A stretch of DNA of 64,000 nucleotides from Atopsyche davidsoni (taxonomy: Eukaryota; Arthropoda; Insecta; Trichoptera; Hydrobiosidae): contig JAILWY010000028.1 in assembly GCA_022113835.1 (NCBI GenBank), forward strand, positions 3,410,001 through 3,474,000. Direction: 5' to 3'. Positions 1 through 12,500 of this stretch are shown here, piece after piece (the first letter of the stretch is position 1; every line of letters starts with the position of its first letter). A program made the position numbers and the translations under genes. A model generated the notes under the pieces. That model was not told where the DNA came from. It searched no databases and saw nothing but the letters and a program-made list of their open reading frames with translations.

Positions 1-1495
1 CTGTTTTCGATCGCTGTTTAAAATAACGTGCACCTTAGAATCGCTATCATCAGTGCCTCAACACCTGCGTTTATAATTGACACCTGTACATTGATTTTTA
101 TGACATTATCAGCAACTTATAAATAGTATAAGTTATTTTTAAATATCTTGATGCTATCTTCCAAAGTCATCAAAGGCTATTATGGCCAGTGCACTTCGGG
201 GGAAATCACATAATCACCATCAAAATATCTACCCTTCAGTGGCGTGCGGACAAATAAAAGCTACCATAATTATTTTTGGTCTGTTATATACTTTCACAAT
301 AAATCATGCATTTATTTGATTGTCAAACGAAGCTTCAACGGGACTGAGCACGGTTCATTATTTAATCCAATCATGATGGAATGAGTATTGAAATTTCACA
401 AATGCGACATCATGTTTTCATTGCAGAATAACTTCCATCGAATTCAATGTCGTCTTTTCAATGTGAACACTTCAATGTCAGCTTAATGTATGGGAGCCTC
501 TTACGTGTTTTTTTTTTTTTTTTACTTGTGTATGGCTTAGCGTTTGAAACTCGTTGCCTCTTGTACTATGCACTCGACTGTGAGGTCTCGATTGTGCATC
601 TGATGTCGATGACATTGAACCAGGCTCTACGAGTCCTCGTGTTAGTATGCATTTATAAGCAATTAAATAGGTTTTTTTTTTCACAACTCGTTACCGTATT
701 AAAGATAAAAGTTTATCTGGAAAATAAAACACTGACTCAAAGACATATATATAGAATTTCTGTAATGGTTTACAGTAGTACAATTACTTTCCATTCATTG
801 TCTACATTTAATTTTTAAAATATTTTTCAGGCTGTAGAACCAATCGTATATATACATGCACAGTGTGATTTAGTGTATAATAATTTTTTTTTTATAACCA
901 ATTTTATTAATTTCCAATTCTATTTTTACTGTCTATAAAAAAACCAGGTTTCACTATTATTATTTTTGAAATTGTATTTACATGCTGTTTTATTTACTGT
1001 GTTTAAAATAAACCAAATTATACAACTCTTTTTTTTTGTGAATTACCAATCGTGTAAAACACTTCTGAGAGTGTGAAAAGATAAATCCTTATTTTTTTTT
1101 AAATCCCCAGAGAATTGGGTTCGAATCCCACCGGTATCGTTGAAAATCTTATCGAAGATTTTTTTATTGGTTTATTTAATCGATCACTTGAAAATATTGG
1201 GTATAAAAAAAATATTACAAAAAAATTGAAATATATTTTTGAATATTTTGTATTTTCTATGGTTGTGTGTCGAGCACGCCACTGACTTTTTCCTAAACGT
1301 AAAGTATTGTATTTGTGTCGATAATGCAGGAGCTGCATAAACACATTAACCTGCGTGCAAAGTCCATTCCTCGATATACTGTGGCGCCAAGGTAACTTCC
1401 AAGGCAGGTGTATTTTTCATATTGGAATATCAATTTACTCGGGTCCTGATATCACAATAATAATTCTAAGGCACTAGTCCATATAACATTCGACA

Positions 1496-1740
1496 TTGTA
1501 GGTTAGAAATTTGCGCAAGTAAATACCTGTCACACGGCCTATTTATTCGCTGCATAAATATCCGAATCGTATGTCGGAAAAGGGCCAAAAGAAGTGTGAT
1601 TTACACGACACTGTTAGGTCTGGTAGGTTAAGAATTTGCGCGAGTAAATATCTGGCATGCCTCCCAGAACGATCCGGTTTTATTATTTGCATCTCTCCCA
1701 GCTGCACGATCGTTCGGGATAAGGGCCAAAAGTACGGTGA
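1496..1740. repeat. Diverged tandem duplication, period about 125 bp
   Basis: Two adjacent copies share AGGTTAGAAATTTGCGC / AGGTTAAGAATTTGCGC and, later in each unit, a shared AAGGGCCAAAAG block. The short open frame across them is a by-product of the duplication and has no recognised homology. Confidence 0.6.
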
Positions 1741-2332
1741 CCTTACTTTATATTTTGCATTTCATCAAACGACGTACAATGACGAACTTATAAAAAAAAC
1801 TCTTATATTAATTTGATTTTAATAAAAATAACTATGTATTATTTAGCTTTACATATATATTAATTAATTACAAAATACACAAACGCATCGTCTACTATAC
1901 AGTGCGCTGTATGTATATATATATATATATATACTAGTGGGGAAATGTATGATTTTTTTTTTATATAAAATATATAATTATCAAAAATCCAAGTGTACTT
2001 CCTAGAGGTAATATATTTATAATTTGATTAAAACTGTTTTGAAAAAATCGGCAATGTTTAGCTTAATAAAAAAAATATGAGTCTAATGAGTGAAAAAAAA
2101 AATTATTTATTAGTGTGTTCGGTTTTTTTATCCGGACATCAATTTTTTTGTCTGCAAATATATTCATAGCATCAGAAGCACTATGTATACTATTGTTTAA
2201 CGTTATTAACGATTTTATACATTTAAGACATCGTGTAGAGATAACTTAAATATAATAATACGGCTGTTTGTAATGTCGGCGCATTAGCTGTCAGCGTGCA
2301 CGTCGCTAATTTCATAACTGCCTGATAAACCT

Positions 2333-2334
<2 letters not shown>

Positions 2335-2414
<80 letters not shown>
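2335..2414. repeat. (TA)n microsatellite, about 80 bp
   Basis: Uninterrupted TA dinucleotide run. The Tyr-Ile repeat frame read through it is an artefact. Confidence 0.95.
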
Positions 2415-2420
<6 letters not shown>

Positions 2421-2729
2421 TATACCTTGTCGAGGTGTCAGATCCTATCGCCTGAGCTTTGTAAGGAAATGATTATATAATAATGCCATTGGGACTATAA
2501 ACATTGCCATAAACGTTTTTCGTAACCGCACTTCACTCGATCGATTATTTATTTGTTGCTTCAATGCGGAGTATTACATATTGAACCGTACAACGTAGGC
2601 GGTTGACATGATTAAAAATATGACATATACAGTGTGTCCAAAGAGATTATCGGGTGTTTGTTAGTTCAGTAAAACAAAAACTACCGGTAATCAAGTATTT
2701 TTTTTTATTGTTGATTATAAGAATACAAA

Positions 2730-3010
2730 ATGGAAAATTATTTCGAAAAGACGATGTTACGCTGCTGGCACTCTTCGAATCTGGGGCGATGATTGCTGAT
2801 AACACGCTGACACATAGTCCTAGATATTTCTGCCATTTCTGACCTGATGTTTTGTTTCAATTCCGTTTGTTTTAAGGTATCCCCATACGAAATAGTCAAG
2901 AGGGCTGAGGTCGGGACTTCTGGGAGGCCAGTTGATGTCACCTTTACGTGCAATGACCTTATTGGGGATTAATTCGTTAACAGCTTCAATTGACTAATTG
3001 GATGTATGGC
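2730..3010 (-). pseudogene. Tc1/mariner-superfamily transposase C-terminal relic
   Basis: On the minus strand the translation shows NWPPRSPDLS, the block preceding the third catalytic acid of IS630/Tc1/mariner transposases. After a frameshift comes a C-terminal tail ending around CQQRN. Upstream on the same strand a CHTSN-like segment is followed by an in-frame stop. The N-terminal DNA-binding half and the first catalytic residue are not visible. It is a decayed 5'-truncated copy without coding capacity. The block resembles the better preserved element at 56.7-57.6 kb, but the two could be different families. Confidence 0.75.
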
Positions 3011-3141
3011 AAGTGGAACTTGTTGAAGTCTTGTTGGAACCACGTGAAACCTTGAAACTCCTGCAACTCTGGGCCCAAAAGTTTTCGCAGCATATCGCAA
3101 TATTCACATTCACCCGATACTCTTTTTGAACACTCTATATC

Positions 3142-3517
3142 ATAGGTTCCCAAAGTGGTCAATATTGGCCCCTTAGGGGTCGATGACAGCGAAAAATTAA
3201 ATTAGGGGTTACCACGAACTGTAAATGGGGATCTACAAGAGTGGATCCCGTTGGCCATGATATGTTGTACAGCGTCAGTTGTTTCAGTGTGAAGCATAGC
3301 TAAAATTGTACTGAATCATTGTTTCAACACATGTTTACGCAAGTCAATCTGTTTATAAACGTCAAAGATATTCAATGTTTACATACCGACGTAAAATATG
3401 GCGCACCCCCCCCCCCCCCCAGATGTCATGAATTTTTATAAAAATTCAATATTAGCAAGGCAGGGGTCGACGAAAAACAGGAAAACTCGACACGGACAAA
3501 ATAGTTTGGGAACCTAT
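3142..3517. mobile_element. hAT-like non-autonomous element (MITE)
   Basis: Perfect 13-bp terminal inverted repeats ATAGGTTCCCAAA (3142-3154) and TTTGGGAACCTAT (3505-3517) enclose 376 bp without a transposase. GGTTCCCAAA-type ends are typical of hAT elements. I could not see a clean 8-bp target duplication. A 15-C run lies inside at 3406-3420. Confidence 0.6.
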
Positions 3518-3599
3518 GTTATATATATACGAAATATGATAAATGGTTTGGGGGTCGATACGAATCGGCTATTTTGTATATATATATATATTTTTTTTT

Positions 3600-3930
3600 T
3601 TTTGAATGTGTGTAGTCTCCTAGCCGCTGGGGATAGTCAGTCGAGTCTCTGTGTGAGTCTAGGCTGTTATGCAACTCGTCAGCGTGGAATGAGAACCGCT
3701 AGGCGTCCCCCCCCGCCCCTGCCCCGCTCACCTGTTGAGCTCACCTCGCCGCCAGCCGCCTCAGTCTTCCGCGGCCCTGCCCACCGGAAACAACGGCCGC
3801 CACGCGCCAATCGATACGCTGAAACCAGTCCGTGTGCCGACTCGGAACGCCGGCCACCGATCCGCGAATCGGCCGCGACGCGTGGCGTTGTTTATCTGTC
3901 AGATTTTCAACCTAACCTAACCTAACCTCA
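3600..3930. promoter_or_regulatory. GC/CpG-rich island, candidate upstream promoter or 5' UTR exon
   Basis: A GC- and CpG-rich block stands out against AT-rich flanks. It contains an arthropod initiator-like TCAGTC near 3638. It ends in about 3.5 copies of CCTAA (3911-3928), the complement of the insect telomere unit, too short to be a telomeric tract. Lying 2.3 kb upstream of the first ACC coding exon, it could be an ACC promoter or untranslated exon. This is inference. Confidence 0.3.
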
Positions 3931-6229
3931 ATTGCGACTTTCTAGCTGATAAGTTTGCTAGAACGGTTTGAGTGAAGTTCGCCATAAGCCGACCGGTATA
4001 ATATTCACACTAGTACGACGGCAAAAAAAAAATACTGTCCGCGATTGTGTGATGGTTGAAAATATTGAGGTTGCCCTCATTTCGTTTTAAAAATTATCAG
4101 AATATATATATTTTATAATTGAGTAGTTTGGTTTGTGTTATTTGAATTGGCCGACGCAAAACTATGTTACCGTTAATGTTTATTTAATTATCAAATTATA
4201 TTTTTATTTGAAACTTCTCTAATTGTTTCAAAGCAACTCGACTTGCTTGAAACAAGTCACTTAATTATATAAATCGTGAAACGACTTGCAACTTGAAATA
4301 TTCCCAATGACGTCAATTTCTAAGTGGTCTTTAATTAGACAGTAAATAATTGATATTGTCGTAACAGTTTCAAGCTTAATTGTAAAGCAACAATTGTATA
4401 TATTTTAAGTTTATTTTGTAAATTTCAAAATAATCTTTAATTGGACAACAACCGATTTCGGTGTGAGTTAATTGTTTCGTGCTAAAGTGAAAGGAATCAA
4501 ACTTGTTGAAAATCTTACAAACAATGCCAGTCAACTTATTATATAAACTTTATGAACCAATTAGCAAACAGATGCGTGTCGTGGCTTCAGTGGCAAAGCA
4601 AGCCTATTTGCACACTCTACTAGCTAGAAATAACTCGAAGTTGAATTGTCTTCTTGTATGTAAAGCCACTTGAAAGTTTTTTTTGCTTAAACTAATTTTG
4701 GGCTATCAAGATATTATTTTTGATTGACATGCTAATAATTATGTACGTTTTAGAAATTGAGAGACTTTAATATATTTAACAAACGATAATTTATTAAAAA
4801 TTGACCAAGGTGGGAAAATTGTTTGTTCCATCGTTGCTTTGTCTGTTTTATATATTGCGAACATTTTTATAGTCACATCTGACTTGTATTATAGTTGGTT
4901 ATCCAAACGCATTAAAGCCTTTACTGCCATAATAAAACTTAAATGTTTATTCATTCGATGTAATAATAATTTAAATTATATTTTATAGTTTGTGGCCATT
5001 GTAAGTGTCTCCGGTGTACACCAGGTAAAAAACTTTGTTTTTAGCTGTTTACCTTAAAAAATATATATATATAAAATGCGTTGAGTAAATTGAGAAAATG
5101 ACAAAGTCCAAGAGTAGCCGCGGCGAGCAAAAACAATTCTGATTTAAAAAAAACTGGTTTCTTTATAATATATTTTTTAAATAAAATTCCGGTAGCGTTT
5201 AATTTAAAATAAACTTTGATGTACGTTGAATATTATTAAAGCCTCTCGCCCTTTAGGAGCTTAGTCAGATTGAATCTAAAGATAATAATTTAGAGTAATA
5301 CACATTAATCCAATCTATCGTGGATTGTATGTTAATGTAGTATTAATTGATTTTTCCGAAGTATCCGACATATAGTGTGCTTAGAAACTCAATGTCCTTC
5401 ATTTAATTAAATACTCGATTTGCTGGAATACAACGGGTTTTTAGATAAAAGGAATTTTTCTGTAGTTTATTAAATAATACAGACGTTATTAAAAATATGT
5501 AAATTTATGATATTTAATGGTTTTTTTTAATAGCATTCAATTTAATATAATAATTCTAATAAAAATACCTCAATAATATTATTGAAATCCCCAGAATAGT
5601 TTTTGCTAGATTTTACATGCCGGTAGGTTTAACTGAAAAATCCACCTTTGACATTGTTTTTGCAAGTCTTGAAGTCGGACTAACCATTTTTTTTGTGATA
5701 TCTTAGCCGTTTGGCTATTCATGCTGGTTATAAATATTTATATATTTCATATTATTCGAGAAAATGTATATGTTATTCATAACGGTCCTCTTGGACAGTA
5801 AATATAGATAATGATTAAGTACATTTTTTTCAAATATTGAAAATTGATTAGAGAAACTCTTAGAAAAATATCATCGTGATTTGTGTGGGATTCGAATTCG
5901 GTGCATTACCAATTATACCAACGAATCCTATAAATGAAACAACGTACTTACTATGCCTATTAAATATTGAAGAAATTCATGACATTCTTATTTGTTAGCG
6001 CTCCGTTTTAGCGTGACCAATAAAAATATCGTGATTTTCTAGCCTAATTTGATTAAAGTGAAATATGCAGTGATTGAATACATTAAGGTGATTTCGGCGC
6101 GAGTCTATTAAATTTAGTTTATGTTGTAATCTAGCCGGTCGACTATTCATAGTGTTTTTTTGTGGTTACGATTGAGCGTTGCGTATTGAAGTGAAAAAAA
6201 AAAAATAGTGATACAAGGGATCGTGGAAG
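3931..6229. other. AT-rich region upstream of ACC; no gene seen
   Basis: No coding signal. Near 5770-5935 lies a relative of the B-box-containing repeat found again at 9.34-9.72, 34.0-34.2, 35.7 and 46.6 kb, with shared GATTTGTGTGGGATTCGAA. Otherwise featureless AT-rich DNA. Confidence 0.5.
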
Positions 6230-6253
6230 ATGACTTCCGGTCGGGTGCAGTGA
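6230..6253 (+). promoter_or_regulatory. Upstream ORF (7 codons) before the ACC start
   Basis: ATG at 6230 reads Met-Thr-Ser-Gly-Arg-Val-Gln-stop and ends 22 nt before the proposed ACC start at 6276. If the 5' UTR includes this stretch, the short frame could lower initiation or favour re-initiation. An in-frame TGA at 6231-6233 also blocks upstream extension of the ACC frame. Confidence 0.4.
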
Positions 6254-6275
6254 GGCCGCGCCGCTGGTGCTGCGC

Positions 6276-6580
6276 ATGAGCTCCGAGCCCGAGGCGTCGT
6301 CTTCCTTCTTCCGCCTGCTGTGTCTGAGGGTGTCCGCCATGCTGAAGCGCCGGCCGTCCAAGCGGTTCGTGCTGGCGGAGTCAGGGGAGCCCAACCCCTC
6401 GTGGGAGGCTGGCGATGCCTCCACGCCCACCGTGGTGCTGGAGCGCCGAGCCTCCTGCGACCACTGCGAGGACCGCCGCCACAGCCTGGTGGCATCCGCC
6501 ATCTCCCGCAAGTTCGAGTGCGCCCCCGACGATGGAGGCATCTCCATCGGCCTGCTGCAGCCCCCCAAGCCCACCCTCAC
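6276..6580 (+). CDS. ACC: ACC exon 1: N-terminal regulatory extension (aa 1-101)
   Basis: The first ATG after the in-frame TGA at 6231 opens a GC-rich exon ending at a good donor (CTCAC|GTGAGT) with two bases left over, which fit exon 2 exactly. It encodes a hydrophilic, Ser/Arg-rich segment with three Arg-Arg-x-Ser sites: KRRPS (S28), ERRAS and DRRHS. S28 also has Leu at -5, basic residues at -3/-4 and Val at +4, an AMPK-type context. The animal ACC N-terminus is poorly conserved and isoform-specific, so this is one plausible first coding exon. Confidence 0.75.
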
Positions 6581-9500
6581 GTGAGTACAGATCCCGGACT
6601 CCGGCTGCAGCATTCCCCTCAGCACCGCAAGAAACGCAAAAATTCAACCAACGGTCTTCCTCATCGACTGGGCATATACTCGTGCTGCCTCTGCCATGGC
6701 TCTACAGCAAGCTACAGTGTGTAACAAAACAGCGTAACCGGCATAAATTATAAAAAAAATTAATAATAAAACACGTAGTTAATCATGCATTCTTAGATGC
6801 TTTATTATCAATAAGCTGTTCAGTCTCCTCCGTTGTTCATAATAGCCAGGCATCTTCGAGGCATAATTTCAACTAATTTTTCTGCACATTCACGGGATAA
6901 TGACTTCCACATGGCCTTTAAATTGCGAGTAAGCTCGGCGGCAGTTGGCGTTTTTTTTTCTTCTTCAAAGTTTGAGCTTCATCAACGCCCAAACGTTTTC
7001 AATTGGGTCTGCGCCAGGAGATTGTGAGGGCCAATCCAAGACCTCGATGTCTTTATCTTGTTTCCACGCGCTGGGGTCATTATCTTCTTGTAATATCCAC
7101 GATTCACTTGGGCTTGGGATCGGTCTTTGGGCAGATGGTAATAATGCTCTCATCTATTATATTTGGTTCATCCTTGCAGCATTCAAAGTTCCGGTAAACA
7201 AGTTCGAATTGCCAAAACCACTAGTTGCCCGAAACGAAGCTTCGTCAGAAAAGACTATCTTGTCCCAGTCGCGGTTTTTGTTTTTTAACTTAATCTCTAG
7301 CTAGATATATGTAGTCCTTTTTGCTTCAGTTTTTCTTGTGCAGATCGCAAAGATAGACGTGGGTCTTTCAAAAATAGGCCAGTTATCCGCTTATCCTCGG
7401 CGGACGACGTCTTTTTTGTTTTACCACGCTCTGGCAGGTCATCGGCGTACTTTGTTTCTAAATATCGGTTTAGCCACTTGGTCACAAACGCCTTTGGGTT
7501 AATCATTTACTTTGCAGCCTGAACGCGTGACATTTTTGGTCCTTTAGGATGCGAACAAAGGAGCACTGCCTTATAGCGGGAAGCTGAATAGTTTTTACGA
7601 TGCATTAAGGGCAAAACGTTGGGCTACCTGCTCGTTTCTTTTGTTATGCAAAAAAACTCGGAAAACATTTTTTAACAGTGGCTACGTTCTTGTAAACCTC
7701 GACAAGGCACATTTTCCATTACCGATCCTCATATTGGTATATTCATCACACTTACACGGTAAACGTCCACTTCGAGTACATTGCGAATAGAAGATCCTCA
7801 GCTCTCGCGTCCACCTTGGACTTCGGAGTTACTTATTTGTTGTTGCGATTCGATATTTACGCTTTGTGAAATAAAACGACACGGTCATGCGCGGAACTGA
7901 GTTCTTGACCCCTCCAGCGTCGCGTTTCAAGGTCATGGTTCACACAAAATTTAAAAAAAAAATGATCTCAAATGACCGCATCGTAATACATGTATTGATA
8001 TTTGATGCTAAAAATTACTTGCGTCGTAATACAATCAGGCTCGTTTGTGTTCAGTGAGCGAAACTGTCTTGATTTTCCCCTCCACCCTCCCGTACCCCTA
8101 CTACTTTACTTCTCAACCAGACTTCCTCGAATAACGATGGTGTAGAGAACGATGGGGGGCCTTGAAAAAAGACCCTTGTCCTGGGGGATGGTAAACCCAT
8201 GTCGGCTTAGAACCTCTGCTCTGTAACGGAAGCGCAGTCGTTTTTTTTTTGTCCATGTGCAAAACAGAATACATGCAATCTCGCTGCAACAGCAGATGCT
8301 TGTTAAATATTATTTCAGAGATATACCAACGAATATTAATATACATATATACAATGTATGGCGTTTAAAAAAAAAAAAAAAAATTCTGCGTTGCAAATGC
8401 GAATCGATTACGTATAAAATTTGTTTACACAACAAATCTGCGCGTGTAAAAAATTCGGGCGTAATGATCAGTATTATTTGAGACTATTACATAATTATGA
8501 TTGGATAAGACGACTGGCTTCCTGATGCTTCTAGAATGGTGAACTCCACGAATGGACATCTCCTGAATAGGCTTTCATCCCTCCATACCTCCAGGGACGT
8601 CGCCTAAATATTGCGGGACACGAACACCAACTCGGAGAGGTGCGCTAGCTCTCACGAGCATCGCGGAGCTGTCCACGTGAACAAAGGCATGGAAGCACAC
8701 AGACGGAAGGTCTTCTGAATAATTCTCACGTAATGACTCCCTCACGCTGTCCCTTGGGGCTAGACGGTGAGAGTAGCAGCAGGACGGCGCTGTGACGTCA
8801 CCGCAACAGCTGATGTCCAACAGCTGATCGATCGCGCCGGCCGTGCCTGTCACGTGGCAGTTCTTATTGGAGGATTAGAACTGCGCTTCTCAAACGCTGT
8901 TCCGCGGTGCCCTCACATGCTTATCCACGCCAATATAGTAGACATATATTTTTTCTATACAAGAAAAGTTATAATACGATATGATTTTTCTTAATATTGT
9001 AGATTAAAAATTTTTAGTTTCCGTTTAGTGTTGAAGGCTTATTATTTACTACTTCAAAAGTTACTGATTTTTCGTAAAATTTTATTATACTTTACAATAA
9101 ATGAGAGGAAATTTTGAGTTTTCCCAATGTATTACTAATATGATTAGGATATTTTTTAATAAAATACTCGAGTGATTTTCCACATTTTCGTTTTTATTAG
9201 TGACCGGTTTCGCCAACCTTTCACGTTGGCATTATCAAACAGGGTACTCTGTTTCAGAATTTTCACTGTGGAAAATTACTCAAGTATTTTATTCAAAAAT
9301 ATTATAATGGAATTCCACCAAGTACTCTCTGTCAAAAATATTGAATTTCTTTATATGATTAGGCACATTAGTTCACACATAGAAGATGATATAAAGAAAT
9401 TCTCATTGTGATTTGTGTGAGATTTGAACCCACATCCCCAGGCTTACGTGGACGGTGTACTGACCCTTGTACTAACGAATCACATCCATTAATCGAGAAT

Positions 9501-12500
9501 TTTTAACAATCGTACTCTACATATGAACCAATGTGCCCAGGCCAACCAATATTTAGAAATTTGCAAGCACTGGACTTTTTAAACAATGTAACAAGTGAAG
9601 CGATTTTAATCCCATCTGGATATTATTTTTAAAATCTATTAATTTAGCCAACTAACCAACGTGCCTAATCATATTAGTAATAATATAATAAACCCGTAAT
9701 GGGTAATAAATACGCATCTGATCCAAAAAATAGACATTTTCCCAATGTAGTCCGGGGAAAAATAATATGGGATGTGATCAATTTCGATTCATGAAATTTG
9801 CAAAATTTTCTTGGTTCCTGCGTTAAACCGATGAGTCACTTGGTAATGCAGGCTCAAATTTTGTTTTCCTTATTGATTTTGTCAGCGTAAATTAAAAAAT
9901 TACCATGTTCAAAGAAAATAATTTAAAAAAAGTTTATTCGCGACAGGTTGGCTTCATTTCTACAGCTTCATATCGTGACGAAAATACTCTTCAAAAATGT
10001 TGGTAATCTCCTAACCATTTAGCTATTCGTATTTGTGGTAGAAATAAGGGGACACTAATGCATGTTTCTGGGGTATGGTAGAAACCCAAGTATCCAAAAG
10101 AAATGTGTGACCCTTTTAAGTCCCACCCTGTATTTACTTTTCATATCTATTTTTGTCTTTTGTAATCCTACTTCGTCATTAGATAAATTATACCAAATTG
10201 TGTTAATTAAAAAATATGGGGTTTTTTTATTGCATAAATTTTCGTTGAATTAAAATAAAAACTCAATAAACCACGAGACAATTTATGCAATTTGTACATT
10301 AACAACAAAAAATATTGATTTATTGAAATCATTTGCGATATTATTGTATCTCCATAATAGCATTGTAACGAATTGTAATCTCGCATATATTTTGTTTGTT
10401 GTATTGTAATAAACCATTCTAACGGGTTATCTGAAAAATTGATCGTGTACTTTGATAGTACGTTATGGACTTTTATTTTAGAGTTTACTAAATATTTTTA
10501 AATGATTTTGAATCAAGCTGCGGAGAAAAAGTCGTAAAGGTCACCCTGTATGTCGCGCAAGGTCAACCAAACCCAACAAACCCTGCCGGCTGATTTACTA
10601 TGGATGACTACACGTCGGCTTACTATTTCTATTGATTTTTCAGATAAACGCTAAAGCGTTTCCCAATCGGTCTAGACACGAGGGACATACACAAGAATGC
10701 GGTAGCCGCCCTGTTGAAACTTCGCTTGCAATTCCGCGTTATATATTTTTGTGATAATGTAATACAAATCCATGTTTTTTTTTTTAACCTAGTTTCAGAA
10801 GTATACATCTCTGATCGATAGCACACTTGTGCACATGTAAGAATATAATCCGCTGTCGTATCTTGACTTTTCGCTAAGCCAGTCGAGTCGTGTCAATCAT
10901 GTCAATCAAGCAAAACCGCATCATTGCATTGACACCTGCGGATATACAACTGCGTTCGCGATGCGGATGACCTTGGTCGGTGTCGGCTGTGATGATGTGC
11001 ATCGGTTTTGGCAGTCACGCGGCCGCGTCGGCCGGCCGGCGAGAGACGATGACTAATGTGCAGTGCGATAATAATATATAAATATAATAAATAATAGAAA
11101 TATCATGCCAGAGTTCGACGGCTCAAAACAATCGTGGAAATTTTCTTGCGAAAATACAATAACATGCACACTTTAGTGAGGCGAGACTCTGGTGTAAAAG
11201 TACCTTTTGTATTTGGATTTTATATATTATACCTGCGAGTCCGGTTTGTTATACTCGAAGGTGATCAACTTTAAGGATTGGCAGGTCCTAAAATTATTTT
11301 TTTATTTTTTTATACCGAAGATTTTAGTAAATTTTTACATTTTCAAAAACATCTCGGTATCTCTGTGTACAAATGGCGAATAGTTTTAGAGGAGTACTAA
11401 TTGTGCTAATGGCAGTTGTTTATAGTTTGCACTTGTAATACCCGATGAATATTCAGTTGCGTACTTTTGAGGTTAAGCACGCTCGCAAAAGCCACGGCCG
11501 CGGTTTTAATTGCAAAGTACATCGAAAACCTCAGCCGTCGCTTATCTACCTCATCCGAGCGCTTTTATCACGGTGAAAATACAATAACTGCCATGGTGGG
11601 TAATTCATTTTTATCAATCTAGCAACTCTGCCGCGGCCGGCGCGTGCGAGCGAGCGAGACGCCCGCAGTGTCATCGGCGAAACATTCGCGTGATCGTTTT
11701 AACACTACGTTACAAACAATATATAACAATATAAAAACAATATAAACAAGCGCGTCGCTAGTGTCCCCGCATTTAATAAACGCAGTCGTACCGAAAAAAA
11801 ACTGCTTAATATATATTTTTTTAAAGTGTAAAGTTATTCACACGCTCGTTGACAGCAGAGCGAGATGGCACATTTTGCAAATTTGCGGCGATGCTGCCAG
11901 GTGTTTTCCATGTGATTTTTCATTTTAAAATCATTTGTGAGTAAAAAAAATTACGCGCTTATAGAGGTAATGCGTGTTTTGATATTGCACAATTGAATAT
12001 TTTAATATTGAAAACGAGTTTTTGTTTTTTTTTTTGTTGTTTTTGTTGTTGGAGGTATTGTTTTCGCCGTGAGCCTGGCAGCACCCGCGGCATGTCAAAA
12101 GCCCGATACCGGCTTTTATGAATTTCGCCCGTGCGATGGTTCAGCTCGCAGTCCGCGGCGGAGCCTCGTTTTGTTCGCACTCGATTTCGCATTTCGCGTG
12201 TCTGGATGATTTTTGATTGCAACACACTTTATTTGCACCGTTGAACGTATGCCGGTCTCTTTGTTTGTTTGAAAAGGAATGATTCTCGCCGGAAGCGACC
12301 TCGTCACAGACAGGCCACGAAATGGGAGGTTAGAATTGTACGCTTGCAAAATTTACTATTTACCACTTGATGTCTTACGCATTTGTGATTGTTTACGCGT
12401 TAACGCACTCTCCGATGCTTTATACTGTGTGTTGAAATATTAGATAATACGTGTTAAAATCCGATCTTTGTTTTGGTTATTTATATTATGGTTTAAAAAC

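Larger units (their letters stand above)
1..2640. other. AT-rich intergenic flank, no gene recognised
   Basis: No reading frame here looks like a protein I recognise. The stretch is AT-rich with homopolymer runs. A motif AGTGGCGTGC occurs near 237 and inverted near 1275; the same motif recurs near 39076, suggesting fragments of one dispersed element. A tRNA B-box-like GGTTCGAATCC lies near 1120 without a matching tRNA fold. Confidence 0.6.

Noticed and set aside
2223..2417. Tyr-Ile repeat protein
   Set aside because: Read-through of a (TA)n microsatellite.
3911..3928. CCTAA repeats as an internal telomere tract
   Set aside because: Only about 3.5 units, within reach of chance in a 64-kb window.
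11864..11902. Alternative ACC first coding exon beginning [12 protein letters not shown]
   Set aside because: Its possible donor (GCCAG|GTGTTT) leaves phase 0, while exon 2 needs two leftover bases.
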